64,000 nucleotides of DNA, taken from Aureibacter tunicatorum. Its GTDB lineage: Bacteria > Bacteroidota > Bacteroidia > Cytophagales > Cyclobacteriaceae. Of this stretch, positions 35,917 through 44,253 are shown piece after piece (within the stretch, counting starts at the first letter, position 1; every line of letters begins with the position of its first letter). The translations under genes were made by a program, and so were the position numbers. The stretch is from assembly GCF_036492635.1 (NCBI RefSeq), contig NZ_AP025305.1, positions 744,001-808,000 on the forward strand. The letters are read 5' to 3'. The notes beneath the pieces were generated by a model. It was not told where the DNA came from. It ran no database searches and saw only the letters and a list, made by a program, of their open reading frames with translations.

Positions 35917-36649
35917 AATAATTGTTTTTTTCTTGGTTTTATTTAGCTTCGAGGCTATGGCTCAAGATGAGATGGAAACGGCCAAGAACGATACTTTGAA
36001 ATATTACGACAAAAATATTCGTTTTAAAGCATTGCCAGCCGCTTTAACGGTTGGAACTGATGGATATAGACTTGCAAAGACCTTGCTTGAGCCTAATTAT
36101 CAAGGTTTTAGTCTTCAAGCTAGCACTAATATTCTCTATAATTTTTATCTGACTATGGAGGGTGGATATGAAAATTCCACATTTGAGCATAGTCTGGCTA
36201 CTGCGAAAAATAGAGGTCAATTCTTGACATATGGGGTCGATTTTGATTTGATGCCAAGAAATAAGAGTTATAGTGTGATTTTTATTGGGGCTAGAGCTGG
36301 AACGGCTACTTTTTCAGAAACATTGGACTATAGAATTTTGAATGAATGGGAAAGCGTTTCTAATAGTGTGACTGAAAATGGTATGCAGGCAACTTGGGTT
36401 GAGTTTGTCGCTGGAATTAGGGGTAATGTATATAGGGGGTTATTTGTAGGCTTTACTGCGAAATTGAAGACCGGCCTTAATATTAAGAATGAAGATAACT
36501 TGGCTCTTAGGCCTTCATTTGTTCCAGGTTATGGGAAGGTTAATTATAATATGGGAAGCAATGGAGGCTTTGAGATTAACTTGGCTTATAGGTTTGCTTT
36601 TAGAAGGCAGTATATAAAACCGATGAAGATTAAGAAACAGAAAAAATAG
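35897..36649 (+). CDS. DUF6048-type outer-membrane protein
   Basis: About 250 residues. No ATG is available near the 5' end. A TTG at 35897 begins a clean signal peptide (LKSYCHKIIVFFLVLFSFEAMAQ), while a TTG at 35858 would add 13 residues; 35897 is preferred. The mature protein is beta-barrel-like (FSLQASTNILYNFYLTMEGG; VEFVAGIRGNVYRGLFVGF; GFEINLAYRFAFRRQ) and conforms to DUF6048. It overlaps the DUF6452 gene by 20 nt, suggesting translational coupling. The role is unknown. Confidence 0.7.
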   Translation: MKSYCHKIIVFFLVLFSFEAMAQDEMETAKNDTLKYYDKNIRFKALPAALTVGTDGYRLAKTLLEPNYQGFSLQASTNILYNFYLTMEGGYENSTFEHSLATAKNRGQFLTYGVDFDLMPRNKSYSVIFIGARAGTATFSETLDYRILNEWESVSNSVTENGMQATWVEFVAGIRGNVYRGLFVGFTAKLKTGLNIKNEDNLALRPSFVPGYGKVNYNMGSNGGFEINLAYRFAFRRQYIKPMKIKKQKK

Positions 36650-36652
36650 ATA

Positions 36653-36688
36653 AAAAAAAGAGATTGCCGCCAAGGCAATCTCTTTTTT
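36653..36688. terminator. Bidirectional terminator
   Basis: AGAGATTGCC, loop GCCAA, GGCAATCTCT with A8/T7 flanks, between convergent DUF6048 and porin genes. Confidence 0.93.
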
Positions 36689-36708
36689 TATTATTGTGGA
36701 GTATTTTC

Positions 36709-37992
36709 TTAGAAGAAGTACCTAACGGAAGTTTGGATTCTGTTAGCGTCTCCTTGAGACATATCAGCGTCTAGTCTTATACCGTAGTTGTATTCGAAGC
36801 CTATTTCAAACCTTTCTATAGGATTGTAAAATGTGTTGACTGCAAAGTAATGCCCCATATAGTAATCATTGTCTTCCAGAAGCTCTCTTTCGTCAATGCG
36901 TTGCACACTGTACATGATATTGGAGAATACTTTCGGAGACCACCTGTGCTCTAAAGCAAAATAACCACCCATTGCTGTCAAAGCTTCAAGATTTGTCTTT
37001 TGTATATTTGGTGTGGCGTCATAGTTGAAATAATAGAATCCAGAAATACCAGAAGCTATGCCTTTGCCATAGATTCCTTGAAAATAAACTTTTGTGTTTT
37101 TCGCTACATTTAAAGCGCCACTCAGTTGGGCTCCCCAAGCTATATCATTTTGAACTTCTCCTTTAATATCATAATATCTCAAATCTTTCATGATACCTGA
37201 CAGGTGAATGAAGCCTCTTTTATGAGAATAACGAAGTTTACCTACTACATTAGGGAATTGTGATTTTGGTCTGGCGTTTAATTTAGAAGGGTCTTCAGTG
37301 ACGAGAGAATCCAGACGAGTAATATTCGCAGTCGGAGTTTCCAATGCTACTTGATATGAAAAGCGGTCATTGATTTTGTCAGAATATCTTATTTGTGGTC
37401 CCCAATCAGCATATAAACTGGCTGGCCCTTCAAATTCAACATTCAAAGGCAATGCTTCGCCGTCACTGAACGTTGACCAAGTCTGACCGATGATAAGTTT
37501 TTCATTAACTTCAATAAATGCATGACGCAAACGCAGGTTATTATTGGTTGTGCGCAAGAAGTCGCCTTCCAAATAGAATTTAATAGTACCGAAAGTTTTG
37601 CTTTCCAAATATGAATCAACCCAAATTCTAGTTTGATTGATATTCATATGAAATGAACGGTTCATTGCATTCTCAGTAGGATCTGTTGGTATTTCAACAG
37701 GCATGAAACCTGGGTAAGGGTTGGGGCCAATACCGTTGAAATCGTAAATCGCATTTAATTTTACCCACCCGCCGATTTTTAATGAATATTTTGGCTTCTC
37801 TTGTGAAACAAGCGCTCCACTTTCTCCGTTTGAATCATCATAGATCGATAATGTCAAGGTCTCTGGATCTATTTTGATATCGTTCTTCTTTTCTTGTTTA
37901 TCTTCGCCTTTATCGTTTTCGGCTAAGGCCTCATTGCAAACCGTTGCAATGAAGACAAAAAGTAGTTTGAAAATGGTGTATTTGTATTTCAT
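36709..37992 (-). CDS. DcaP-like trimeric outer-membrane porin
   Basis: 427 residues with a signal peptide (FKLLFVFIATVCNEALA). The barrel starts LKIGGWVKLNAIYDF and contains the DcaP-type loops: MNINQTRIWVDSYLESKTFGTIKFYLEGDF, NNLRLRHAFIEV, LIIGQTWSTFSD and PQIRYSDKINDRFSYQVALETP; it ends on an aromatic (TSVRYFF) as barrels do. Such porins pass dicarboxylates or other small anionic compounds across the outer membrane in other bacteria; the substrate here is unknown. Monocistronic. Confidence 0.85.
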   Translation of the reverse strand: MKYKYTIFKLLFVFIATVCNEALAENDKGEDKQEKKNDIKIDPETLTLSIYDDSNGESGALVSQEKPKYSLKIGGWVKLNAIYDFNGIGPNPYPGFMPVEIPTDPTENAMNRSFHMNINQTRIWVDSYLESKTFGTIKFYLEGDFLRTTNNNLRLRHAFIEVNEKLIIGQTWSTFSDGEALPLNVEFEGPASLYADWGPQIRYSDKINDRFSYQVALETPTANITRLDSLVTEDPSKLNARPKSQFPNVVGKLRYSHKRGFIHLSGIMKDLRYYDIKGEVQNDIAWGAQLSGALNVAKNTKVYFQGIYGKGIASGISGFYYFNYDATPNIQKTNLEALTAMGGYFALEHRWSPKVFSNIMYSVQRIDERELLEDNDYYMGHYFAVNTFYNPIERFEIGFEYNYGIRLDADMSQGDANRIQTSVRYFF

Positions 37993-38289
37993 GAAAGAAT
38001 TTGTGAAATGAAAATTTATTCTATCAAAGGCGCTAACCTCATAGTTAACTTGTGCTTTGCGAAGCTCTATTCACAGGGTACAATTAACGATACTATTACA
38101 TTCGAAAAATAGAATACCCTCATTGCTGGAGTCCAAGTTCAACTTGATATCAACGATTTTATTGAAATAAAATTGCAGAAATTGCGATCAAAAGGGCTGG
38201 ATTTTGCCAAGAGATATAATTGGTTGAATATATTTTGCCTTTAATTAGAAAATAAGAAGGAAGTTTGGTGGAGGTTGAAAAAGGGCATA
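37993..38289. other. Intergenic region upstream of the porin gene
   Basis: No supportable ORF. AGGGTA (about 38076-38081) and TACCCT (about 38115-38120) could pair around a 33-nt loop. No clear promoter box was recognised on the minus strand. Confidence 0.4.
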
Positions 38290-38315
38290 AAAAAACCGAA
38301 TCTAAGAAGATTCGG
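38290..38315 (-). terminator. Terminator of ftsY
   Basis: On the minus strand CCGAATC, loop TTCTTA, GATTCGG then T6. Confidence 0.9.
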
Positions 38316-38347
38316 CCATTTTTAATTTCGTTATTGGTAGAGCGAGG

Positions 38348-39301
38348 CTACTTTTTGAATAGGGAGTCTACAAACTCCACTTTATTGAAAACTTGCAAAT
38401 CATCAACTTGCTCGCCTACTCCGATATATTTGACTGGAATTTTAAATTCGTCGGAAATACCAATCACTACGCCTCCTTTGGCTGTTCCATCCAGCTTCGT
38501 TATAGCCAAGGAAGAAACATCAGTTGCTTTAGTGAATTCTCTTGCTTGAATCGCCGCATTTTGGCCTGTGCTTCCATCCAATACTAAAAGTACTTCATGC
38601 GGTGCTTCGGGAATGAATTTTTGAATAACTCTTTTGATTTTAGTTAATTCGTTCATTAAGTTCACTTTGTTGTGAAGTCTTCCCGCAGTGTCTATGATTA
38701 CTACATCAGCGTCTTGTTCAACACCTTGTTTGGCAGCGTCAAAGGCTACCGAGGCTGGATCAGTGTTCATGCCATGAGAAATAACAGGCACGCCAACTCT
38801 TTCGCCCCAAAGAATCAATTGATCAACAGCCGCTGCTCTGAAAGTATCGGCAGCTCCTAGAATTACTTTTTTGCCTCTTTTTTTGAATTGAGCTGACAAT
38901 TTGCCTATTGTGGTCGTCTTGCCAACACCATTTACGCCAACTACCAAGATTACGTAGGGCTTTTTGTTTTGAGGGACTTCAAAGTCGCTTATGTTTTCAG
39001 AGTTGTTTTCTGACAGCAGCGCGGCTACTTCTTCTCTTAGGATCTTGTCAAGTTCGGTTACATTGGTGTATTTGTCTCTAGCTACTCTGCTTTCAATACG
39101 TTCAATGATTTTGATCGTAGTGTCTACGCCGACATCAGAGGTGATAAGTATCTCCTCAAGGTCGTCCAACACTTCATCATCCACTTTGGATTTACCAATG
39201 ATGGCTTTGCTGATCTTGCCGAAGATGCTCTCCTTGCTTTTTTCAAGACCTTTATCTAGTTTTTCTTTTTTATCCTTAGAAAAGAAATCGAATAGTCCCA
39301 T
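38348..39301 (-). CDS. ftsY: Signal recognition particle receptor FtsY
   Basis: About 317 residues. The start is set at ATG 39301 because MGLFDFFSKDKKEKLDKG is the conserved FtsY beginning in this phylum; an upstream ATG at 39364 would add 21 unconserved residues. The N domain (about 20-95) is followed by the SRP-type GTPase: G1 GVNGVGKTTTIGKL, ILGAADTFRAAAVDQL, G3 DTAGRLHNK, G4 TKLDGTAKGG, and the end GVGEQVDDLQVFN. It lacks the long acidic A domain of E. coli FtsY. It docks ribosome-SRP complexes at the inner membrane. Last gene of the rpmB-rpmG-DUF4295-ftsY block, but behind a terminator. Confidence 0.97.
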   Translation of the reverse strand: MGLFDFFSKDKKEKLDKGLEKSKESIFGKISKAIIGKSKVDDEVLDDLEEILITSDVGVDTTIKIIERIESRVARDKYTNVTELDKILREEVAALLSENNSENISDFEVPQNKKPYVILVVGVNGVGKTTTIGKLSAQFKKRGKKVILGAADTFRAAAVDQLILWGERVGVPVISHGMNTDPASVAFDAAKQGVEQDADVVIIDTAGRLHNKVNLMNELTKIKRVIQKFIPEAPHEVLLVLDGSTGQNAAIQAREFTKATDVSSLAITKLDGTAKGGVVIGISDEFKIPVKYIGVGEQVDDLQVFNKVEFVDSLFKK

Positions 39302-39421
39302 AAATTTACGATTATGTATTGTTCTGGTAAATGCCGCTTGTCCCGAATTCCTGAGGTTGATCATATTCGAACAAGGCAGGCGGGCAACAATTAACGTAAT
39401 ACAATATTACAAATAAGAAAC

Positions 39422-39451
39422 AAAAAAAGTCCCAAAAAAGGGACTTTTTTA
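39422..39451. terminator. Terminator between DUF4295 gene and ftsY
   Basis: AAAAAAAGTCCC, A-rich loop, GGGACTTTTTT, strong in both directions. It should separate ftsY from the ribosomal protein genes at least partly. Confidence 0.88.
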
Positions 39452-39480
39452 TTTATGAATATTTTGTCAGAGTTTAGCGA

Positions 39481-39630
39481 TTAAGCTAATTTCTGCTTTA
39501 CTTGATCTTCAGTAACGATCTCTTCTTTAAAAGTGTAAGCTCCAGTTTTAGCCGATTTCACAGCTTTGATAACTTTAGCGTATTTGATACCACCTTTTTT
39601 CTTAAGCGTTGCAACTACTTTCTTAGCCAT
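39481..39630 (-). CDS. DUF4295 small basic protein
   Basis: 49 residues, read directly from the minus strand (MAKKVVATLKKKGGIKYAKV ... EDQVKQKLA, TAA at 39481). It is very Lys-rich, as expected for a ribosome-associated protein. DUF4295 genes lie almost invariably between rpmG and ftsY in Bacteroidota, as here (6 nt after rpmG), and the product has been regarded as a phylum-specific ribosomal protein candidate (inference). Confidence 0.93.
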   Translation of the reverse strand: MAKKVVATLKKKGGIKYAKVIKAVKSAKTGAYTFKEEIVTEDQVKQKLA

Positions 39631-39636
39631 GACTTA

Positions 39637-39819
39637 TTATTTGATTTCTTTATGAACTGTGTATTTTTTAAGGATTGGGTTGAACTTCTTAAGTTCCAAT
39701 CTCTCAGTTGTATTTTTTCTGTTCTTAGTAGTGATGTATCTGGAAGTTCCAGGTTGACCGCTGTTCTTATGCTCAGTGCACTCTAAGATTACTTGTACTC
39801 TATTTCCTTTCTTAGCCAT
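39637..39819 (-). CDS. rpmG: 50S ribosomal protein L33
   Basis: 60 residues: [20 protein letters not shown], then [20 protein letters not shown] and [14 protein letters not shown], the standard L33 pattern. It lacks the zinc-binding CxxC pairs (only one Cys), so it is the Cys-minus form. It lies 36 nt after rpmB and 6 nt before the DUF4295 gene. Confidence 0.97.
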   Translation of the reverse strand: MAKKGNRVQVILECTEHKNSGQPGTSRYITTKNRKNTTERLELKKFNPILKKYTVHKEIK

Positions 39820-39855
39820 CTTAATTATTTCTTTACTATCTCAGCAAAATTATTA

Positions 39856-40095
39856 TTAGATTAGTACGTTGCCTGCTTTTCTAGCTTTGTTAAGAACTGC
39901 AGAAATACCGTTTTTATTGATTGTTCTCAACGCAGAAGTTGATACCTTAAGTGTTATCCACTTATCTTCTTCAGGAATAAAGAATCTCTTTGTTTGCAAG
40001 TTCGGATAGAACTTTCTTTTTGTCTTGTTGTTTGCGTGAGAAACGTTATTTCCTACCCTAGGTCTTTTACCTGTTATTTGACAAACTCTGGCCAT
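39856..40095 (-). CDS. rpmB: 50S ribosomal protein L28
   Basis: 79 residues: [20 protein letters not shown] at the start, [19 protein letters not shown] and [18 protein letters not shown], matching L28. First gene of the rpmB-rpmG-DUF4295 unit. The leader contains two short stem-loops (see 40188-40483). Confidence 0.97.
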   Translation of the reverse strand: MARVCQITGKRPRVGNNVSHANNKTKRKFYPNLQTKRFFIPEEDKWITLKVSTSALRTINKNGISAVLNKARKAGNVLI

Positions 40096-40156
40096 GATCT
40101 CTTATATGATTTTTTTATTTCTATACAATATCAAAACCGAACGTAAATTCGGTCTG

Positions 40157-40187
40157 CAAATTTCATAAAAATATTTTACTAATCAAA
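40157..40187 (-). promoter_or_regulatory. Candidate promoter of the rpmB operon
   Basis: On the minus strand TTTG (40184-40187), 19 nt, then GAAATTTG (40157-40164), one base off TAnnTTTG. It is 62 nt upstream of the rpmB ATG, and a small ACCGAA/TTCGGT hairpin lies in the leader (about 40136-40153). Confidence 0.5.
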
Positions 40188-40483
40188 CAGTTAACTCAAG
40201 AAATTGCATGGATAAATTTCTTGTTAATCCTGGAAGCTAGGAGCCTTAGCCTGTTAGATTAAGTCAGAAACGCAAATATACGTTTTTTAGTTGAAACTGA
40301 TGAAATTGTAATGAAAAATTTTTGAAAAAGTTTGATAACTAGGTACTTACGCATACTGGGTGCTGTTTGAAGACTTGTTTTTTTATAAAAATCAGCCCTT
40401 TATCTATCTCATCATTTTATTATGCTCCTTATTTTATTAATTTTATGCCATAAAAATGCATTAAACAATTTAAAAATAAAATC
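40188..40483. other. Structured intergenic region between rpmB and rocD
   Basis: No ORF. Two adjacent hairpins: a perfect 9-bp stem CAAGAAATT/AATTTCTTG (40197-40205 with 40215-40223), and TAATC/GATTA (40225-40229 with 40257-40261) enclosing GCTA/TAGC. On the minus strand a TATATTTG box (40272-40279) could transcribe both toward rpmB. No promoter for rocD was recognised. Confidence 0.5.
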
Positions 40484-41719
40484 ATGCTTGAACACATCAG
40501 TAGCCAAGAGGCGATCGCTCTAGAGGATAGATATGGTGCGCACAACTACCACCCGTTACCAGTAGTATTGGAAAAAGGCGAGGGAGTATTTCTTTGGGAT
40601 TGTGAAGGAAAGAGATACTATGACTTCTTGAGTGCGTATAGTGCCGTTAACCAAGGGCATTGTCATCCAAGAATCATCAAAGCTCTAAAAGATCAAGCCG
40701 ATAAATTGACATTGACATCAAGAGCTTTTCATAGCAACCAGTTAGGTGTCGCTGAGAAGTTTGTTTGCGAGATGTTTGGATTTGACAAGGTCTTGATGAT
40801 GAACTCTGGAGCTGAGGCTAATGAGACAGCGATCAAATTGGCTCGTAAGTGGGGATATACTAAGAAGAATATTCCTAATGACGAAGCGGTGATCGTTTGC
40901 TGTAAGCAAAATTTCCACGGTCGTACGACGACGATTATTTCGGCTTCTACGGACCCTGTTGCTACTTCAGGATTTGGACCATTCATGCCTGGATTCCAAG
41001 TGATCGAGTATGATAACCTAGAAGAGCTTGACAAAGCCTTGGCTAATCCAAATGTATGCGGGTTCTGGTTGGAGCCTATTCAAGGTGAAGCTGGAGTTTA
41101 TGTTCCGTCTGAGGGATATCTTAAAGGTGTGGAAGAATTGTGCAAGAAGCACAATGTATTATTGATGATGGATGAGATTCAAGCTGGTGTTGCAAGATCA
41201 GGTAGAATGCTTGCTGGCGATTGGGAAGATGTTCGTCCTGATATTCTTATCTTAGGTAAAGCGATCTCTGGAGGTGTATTGCCTGTGTCAGCGGTTCTTG
41301 CTGATGATGAGATCATGTTGGTGATCAAGCCGGGTGAGCATGGCTCTACTTACGGTGGCAACCCTCTTGCTTGTACTGTTATGGTGGAAGCTCTTAAGGT
41401 AGTTCAAGAAGAGAAGCTTGCTGAGAATGCTGATAAACTAGGAGTGGTTTTCAGAGATAGAATGGCTAAACTTGCAGAGACTAACGACTTGGTGAAGTTG
41501 GTAAGAGGTAGAGGTCTTATGAATGCCGTAATGATCAATGACTCTGAAGATAGCAGTACTGCATGGGATATATGCGTGAAATTGGCTGAAAATGGATTGT
41601 TGGCTAAGCCTACGCATGGAAATATCATCAGATTCACTCCTCCTTTGGTTATGACTGAAGAGCAGATTAATGAGTGCTGCGAGATTATCGAGAAGACATT
41701 CAATGAGTTTTCTAAATAA
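40484..41719 (+). CDS. rocD: Ornithine aminotransferase
   Basis: 411 residues, class III PLP-dependent aminotransferase. It converts ornithine and 2-oxoglutarate to glutamate semialdehyde and glutamate. Signatures: [91 protein letters not shown] and the PLP lysine in [15 protein letters not shown]. The N-terminal pattern distinguishes ornithine from acetylornithine aminotransferases. Monocistronic, ending at a terminator. Confidence 0.95.
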   Translation: MLEHISSQEAIALEDRYGAHNYHPLPVVLEKGEGVFLWDCEGKRYYDFLSAYSAVNQGHCHPRIIKALKDQADKLTLTSRAFHSNQLGVAEKFVCEMFGFDKVLMMNSGAEANETAIKLARKWGYTKKNIPNDEAVIVCCKQNFHGRTTTIISASTDPVATSGFGPFMPGFQVIEYDNLEELDKALANPNVCGFWLEPIQGEAGVYVPSEGYLKGVEELCKKHNVLLMMDEIQAGVARSGRMLAGDWEDVRPDILILGKAISGGVLPVSAVLADDEIMLVIKPGEHGSTYGGNPLACTVMVEALKVVQEEKLAENADKLGVVFRDRMAKLAETNDLVKLVRGRGLMNAVMINDSEDSSTAWDICVKLAENGLLAKPTHGNIIRFTPPLVMTEEQINECCEIIEKTFNEFSK

Positions 41720-41745
41720 TACAAAAGCATTGCGTTGAAATATTT

Positions 41746-41780
41746 GAAAGGCTCCTGGTTTCGGGAGCCTTTCTATTTTA
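41746..41780. terminator. Bidirectional terminator after rocD
   Basis: GAAAGGCTCC, loop TGGTTTCG, GGAGCCTTTC followed by TATTTTAT; between convergent genes. Confidence 0.88.
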
Positions 41781-41793
41781 TCAATAAGCTATA

Positions 41794-42825
41794 CTAATAG
41801 GTATTCGTTTCTTCAAGAAGCTTTTTGTTGTCTTTGCCTCTTACCTGCATATCAACAAAAAGATTTCCTTCTTTATTGAAAGAGGCTTTTATAAGTCCAA
41901 AATTAAGCTCTTGGGATATTTCGCCTTTTCTGTATTTATTTGTTTCGTTTACTTGACCAATATACGTATGCGTCATCCCGCTTGAAGTGATTTCTAAAAC
42001 AGGGAAGTCCATTTTGGGTAATTTAATTTCAGAGATTTCCGCGATATGCCTGTCTCCGCTTATGATGATGGTAGGCTTATTATGCGTGGCGATGAGCTTC
42101 AGAAGTTTTTCCCTCTCGTTTGGAAAATTTTCCCATTTTTCAAATCGATGTTCTTTAGGGATAACTTGTATCTCAGAGCCAATGATGAGCAGGTTTTCGT
42201 GAGAGCTTGATATTTCCTCTTTTAGCCATTTCCACTGCTCTTCGCCGAGGATAGTAGTTTCAGGATTTTCATCGTCTTCATCATCTCTATGATACCGCGT
42301 GTCCAACAATATAATTTTAACAGAAAGGCTATTTTTTTGAATTACTTCAGAGCTGTATACTCCTTTTCGAGTTCTTCTTGGAGAGTCTTTAGGGACTTCA
42401 AGAAAGTCAAGAAGTATTTGTTGGCTGGAGTCTTTAAGCGCATAATATTTCCCTCCGTCATTTTGACCATAGTCATGATCATCCCATACACCTATTACTT
42501 TGGTGGAAGATTTTAGCGCTTGGTAGCCTTTCTTCTTGTTTTGCTTAGCGTAATTTTTTCTGATAAAATCGGGATCATCTTCAGTATCGCTGTAAATAAT
42601 GTCTCCAAGCCATATCCAAAGGTCAGGATGGTTGGATATTATGGGTTGCCATAATGGCTGCGGTTTGTATTGCTTGTTGCATGAGCCAAAAGCAATGGTT
42701 AAACTGCTGTCTTTTTTGCTTGTTTCAACACTGTTGATTCCAGAACGATCACTTTTGGAAGAGGTGCAAAAGCATGTCAAATTGATTAAAAAAAGCAGAA
42801 CAAGAGCTTGAGTGAGCAATCTCAT
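41794..42825 (-). CDS. PhoD-like metallophosphatase lipoprotein
   Basis: 343 residues. The N-terminal signal ends with a probable lipobox (INLTCFCTSS). The PhoD core: IAFGSCNKQ, LWIWLGDIIYSDTEDD (metal Asp), VIGVWDDHDYGQNDGG, ILLDTRYHRD and IIISGDRHIAEIS. PhoD enzymes hydrolyse phosphodi- or monoesters with metal cofactors, often exported. It is shorter than Bacillus PhoD and lacks its N-terminal domain, as is typical of the alkaline phosphatase D-like proteins in Bacteroidota. Substrate unknown. Confidence 0.92.
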   Translation of the reverse strand: MRLLTQALVLLFLINLTCFCTSSKSDRSGINSVETSKKDSSLTIAFGSCNKQYKPQPLWQPIISNHPDLWIWLGDIIYSDTEDDPDFIRKNYAKQNKKKGYQALKSSTKVIGVWDDHDYGQNDGGKYYALKDSSQQILLDFLEVPKDSPRRTRKGVYSSEVIQKNSLSVKIILLDTRYHRDDEDDENPETTILGEEQWKWLKEEISSSHENLLIIGSEIQVIPKEHRFEKWENFPNEREKLLKLIATHNKPTIIISGDRHIAEISEIKLPKMDFPVLEITSSGMTHTYIGQVNETNKYRKGEISQELNFGLIKASFNKEGNLFVDMQVRGKDNKKLLEETNTY

Positions 42826-42942
42826 TTAAAAAAACATTTAAAATATAAAAAAACAACTATACTAAAATAAGCTTTTAAAAGGAAAGCCCCAAAGTTGTGA
42901 TATGAAGGGAAAGTTAAATACCCATTTAAATATTTAGAGGAG

Positions 42943-43671
42943 ATGAAAGTTACCAAGCATTATGCTTTGATTACAGGAGCGAGTATGGGTTTAGGAAAAG
43001 CTGCGGCAGAATCCGTTGCTCATAGAGGGTATGAAGTTATTGGCATTGCTAGAAATATGCCTGAATGGGAATTCCCAGGTAGTTTTTATACATGCGATTT
43101 GTCAAATCGTGAAGAGTCTTTGAGCGTTTTTAAAACGATTAAAGAAAATTATCCTGTTGATTGTGTATTCAATAATGTAGGAATAGTTAACCCGGCATCG
43201 GTTGAAGAATTGAAATGGGAGGATTTTATGAAAACGATAGAGTTGACAGTGCGAACTGCAGTGGATGCTGTTCAAACCTTTTTGCCAGTGATGAAGGAGC
43301 AACATTGGGGAAGGATTGTCAATATGTCGAGTATTGCAGCCAATGGAATCGCTAACCGATCTTCATATAGTTCTTCCAAGGCTGTAATGATTAGCTTGGC
43401 CAAAACATGGGCATTGGAACTATCTAAATACAACATCACTGTGAATGCTGTGGCTCCAGGAGTTATAGAAACCCCCTTTTTTAGAAAACATAATCCAGAA
43501 GGCAGCGAGAGCGAGGAAAGGTATCTGAAAATGATACCAGGCCGAAAGTTGGGCTCACCTATTCACATTGGCGAAGCGGTTGCTTATTTGATGTCCGAGT
43601 CTGCGGAGTATATTACAGGACAGACCTTATTTATCGATGGCGGAGCGACTATTGGCGGAGGCACATTTTGA
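42943..43671 (+). CDS. Short-chain dehydrogenase/reductase
   Basis: 242 residues, classical SDR. Cofactor motif LITGASMGLGKAA (TGxxxGxG), CDLSNREES, FNNVGIVNPAS (NNxG-like), catalytic Ser in IVNMSSIAANG and YxxxK in SSYSSSKAVM, then NAVAPGVIETPFF and the C-terminal ITGQTLFIDGGATI. It resembles 3-oxoacyl reductase-type SDRs (FabG-like), but the substrate is unknown. Clear Shine-Dalgarno-like AGAGGAG before the ATG. Its stop TGA abuts the stop codon of the convergent gene without any gap. Confidence 0.93.
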   Translation: MKVTKHYALITGASMGLGKAAAESVAHRGYEVIGIARNMPEWEFPGSFYTCDLSNREESLSVFKTIKENYPVDCVFNNVGIVNPASVEELKWEDFMKTIELTVRTAVDAVQTFLPVMKEQHWGRIVNMSSIAANGIANRSSYSSSKAVMISLAKTWALELSKYNITVNAVAPGVIETPFFRKHNPEGSESEERYLKMIPGRKLGSPIHIGEAVAYLMSESAEYITGQTLFIDGGATIGGGTF

Positions 43672-44133
43672 TTAGCAAACAGTTTTGATCGTTTGCTTTT
43701 TATTAAGGAATGAAAACTCTTCATTTTCTTTTTTGCCCATGGCGGCTTTTCCGATTGGAGATAAAGCCGATATGCAAAAGATGTCCAAGCCATTCACATT
43801 GATTTGTCCTAAGCTGGCGGATATGAAATATACTCCTTGATTAGTGGAAAACAATGATCCGTGCTCAACAGTATCTGAAATTTTTGAAACTTGAATCTCG
43901 GCAAAAGCGCGTTTCAATTTCGTGTTTTGGGCAAGGCGCGCGTAAAGCTTGTCTTTTTCAAGATCTATCATAGCTCTTCCTGTTTCATATTTATCCCCCG
44001 CGCTGCTTTTGGTTTCATTGGAAGAGTCTTCAAGCAAAAGGGCAAGGTCTTTTTGAGTGTCAAGCTCTGTTTTTGCAAGTGTTTTTTTTGCCTCCTCGAT
44101 AGCTTGAGCTTTGAGTGAAGAATCGATATTCAT
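43672..44133 (-). CDS. GreA/GreB-like small protein (often mislabelled 3-oxoacyl-ACP synthase)
   Basis: 153 residues. The N-terminal half is a helical coiled coil containing the signature NETKSSAGDKYETGRAMIDLE (about 39-59). The C-terminal half resembles the FKBP-like domain of transcript-cleavage factors (VEHGSLFSTNQGVYFISASLGQI, ISALSPIGKAAMGKKENEEF). The family is widespread in Bacteroidota. Database entries call it a 3-oxoacyl-ACP synthase, for which there is no motif support here. An RNA polymerase secondary-channel role is inferred. Its last codons contain the SDR terminator. Confidence 0.75.
   Translation of the reverse strand: MNIDSSLKAQAIEEAKKTLAKTELDTQKDLALLLEDSSNETKSSAGDKYETGRAMIDLEKDKLYARLAQNTKLKRAFAEIQVSKISDTVEHGSLFSTNQGVYFISASLGQINVNGLDIFCISALSPIGKAAMGKKENEEFSFLNKKQTIKTVC
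43675..43704 (+). terminator. SDR terminator embedded in the opposing gene
   Basis: GCAAAC (43675-43680), loop AGTTTTGATC, GTTTGC (43691-43696), then TTTTTATT. This serves the plus-strand SDR gene, yet it encodes the last residues of the minus-strand GreA-like protein. Confidence 0.72.
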
Positions 44134-44195
44134 AGGAAAAGTACTTTGATAGAACGACTAAATTAAAGATTTCACAAGCATTCTCAAAGTAAAAA

Positions 44196-44232
44196 GTAAA
44201 CGACCAGAACTTTAATTTTCCGGCCGTTTAAC
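44196..44232. terminator. Hairpin terminator with G-U pairs
   Basis: On the minus strand AAACGGCCGGA pairs with TCTGGTCGTTT (two wobble pairs), downstream of the P-type ATPase gene. Confidence 0.6.
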
Positions 44233-44253
44233 AGTCTGTTTTAATTCAATGAT

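Noticed and set aside
40197-40261. Possible tRNA or small RNA gene between rpmB and rocD
   Set aside because: It has two hairpins but no cloverleaf, no T-loop TTCGA sequence and no anticodon arm; kept only as a leader-structure candidate.
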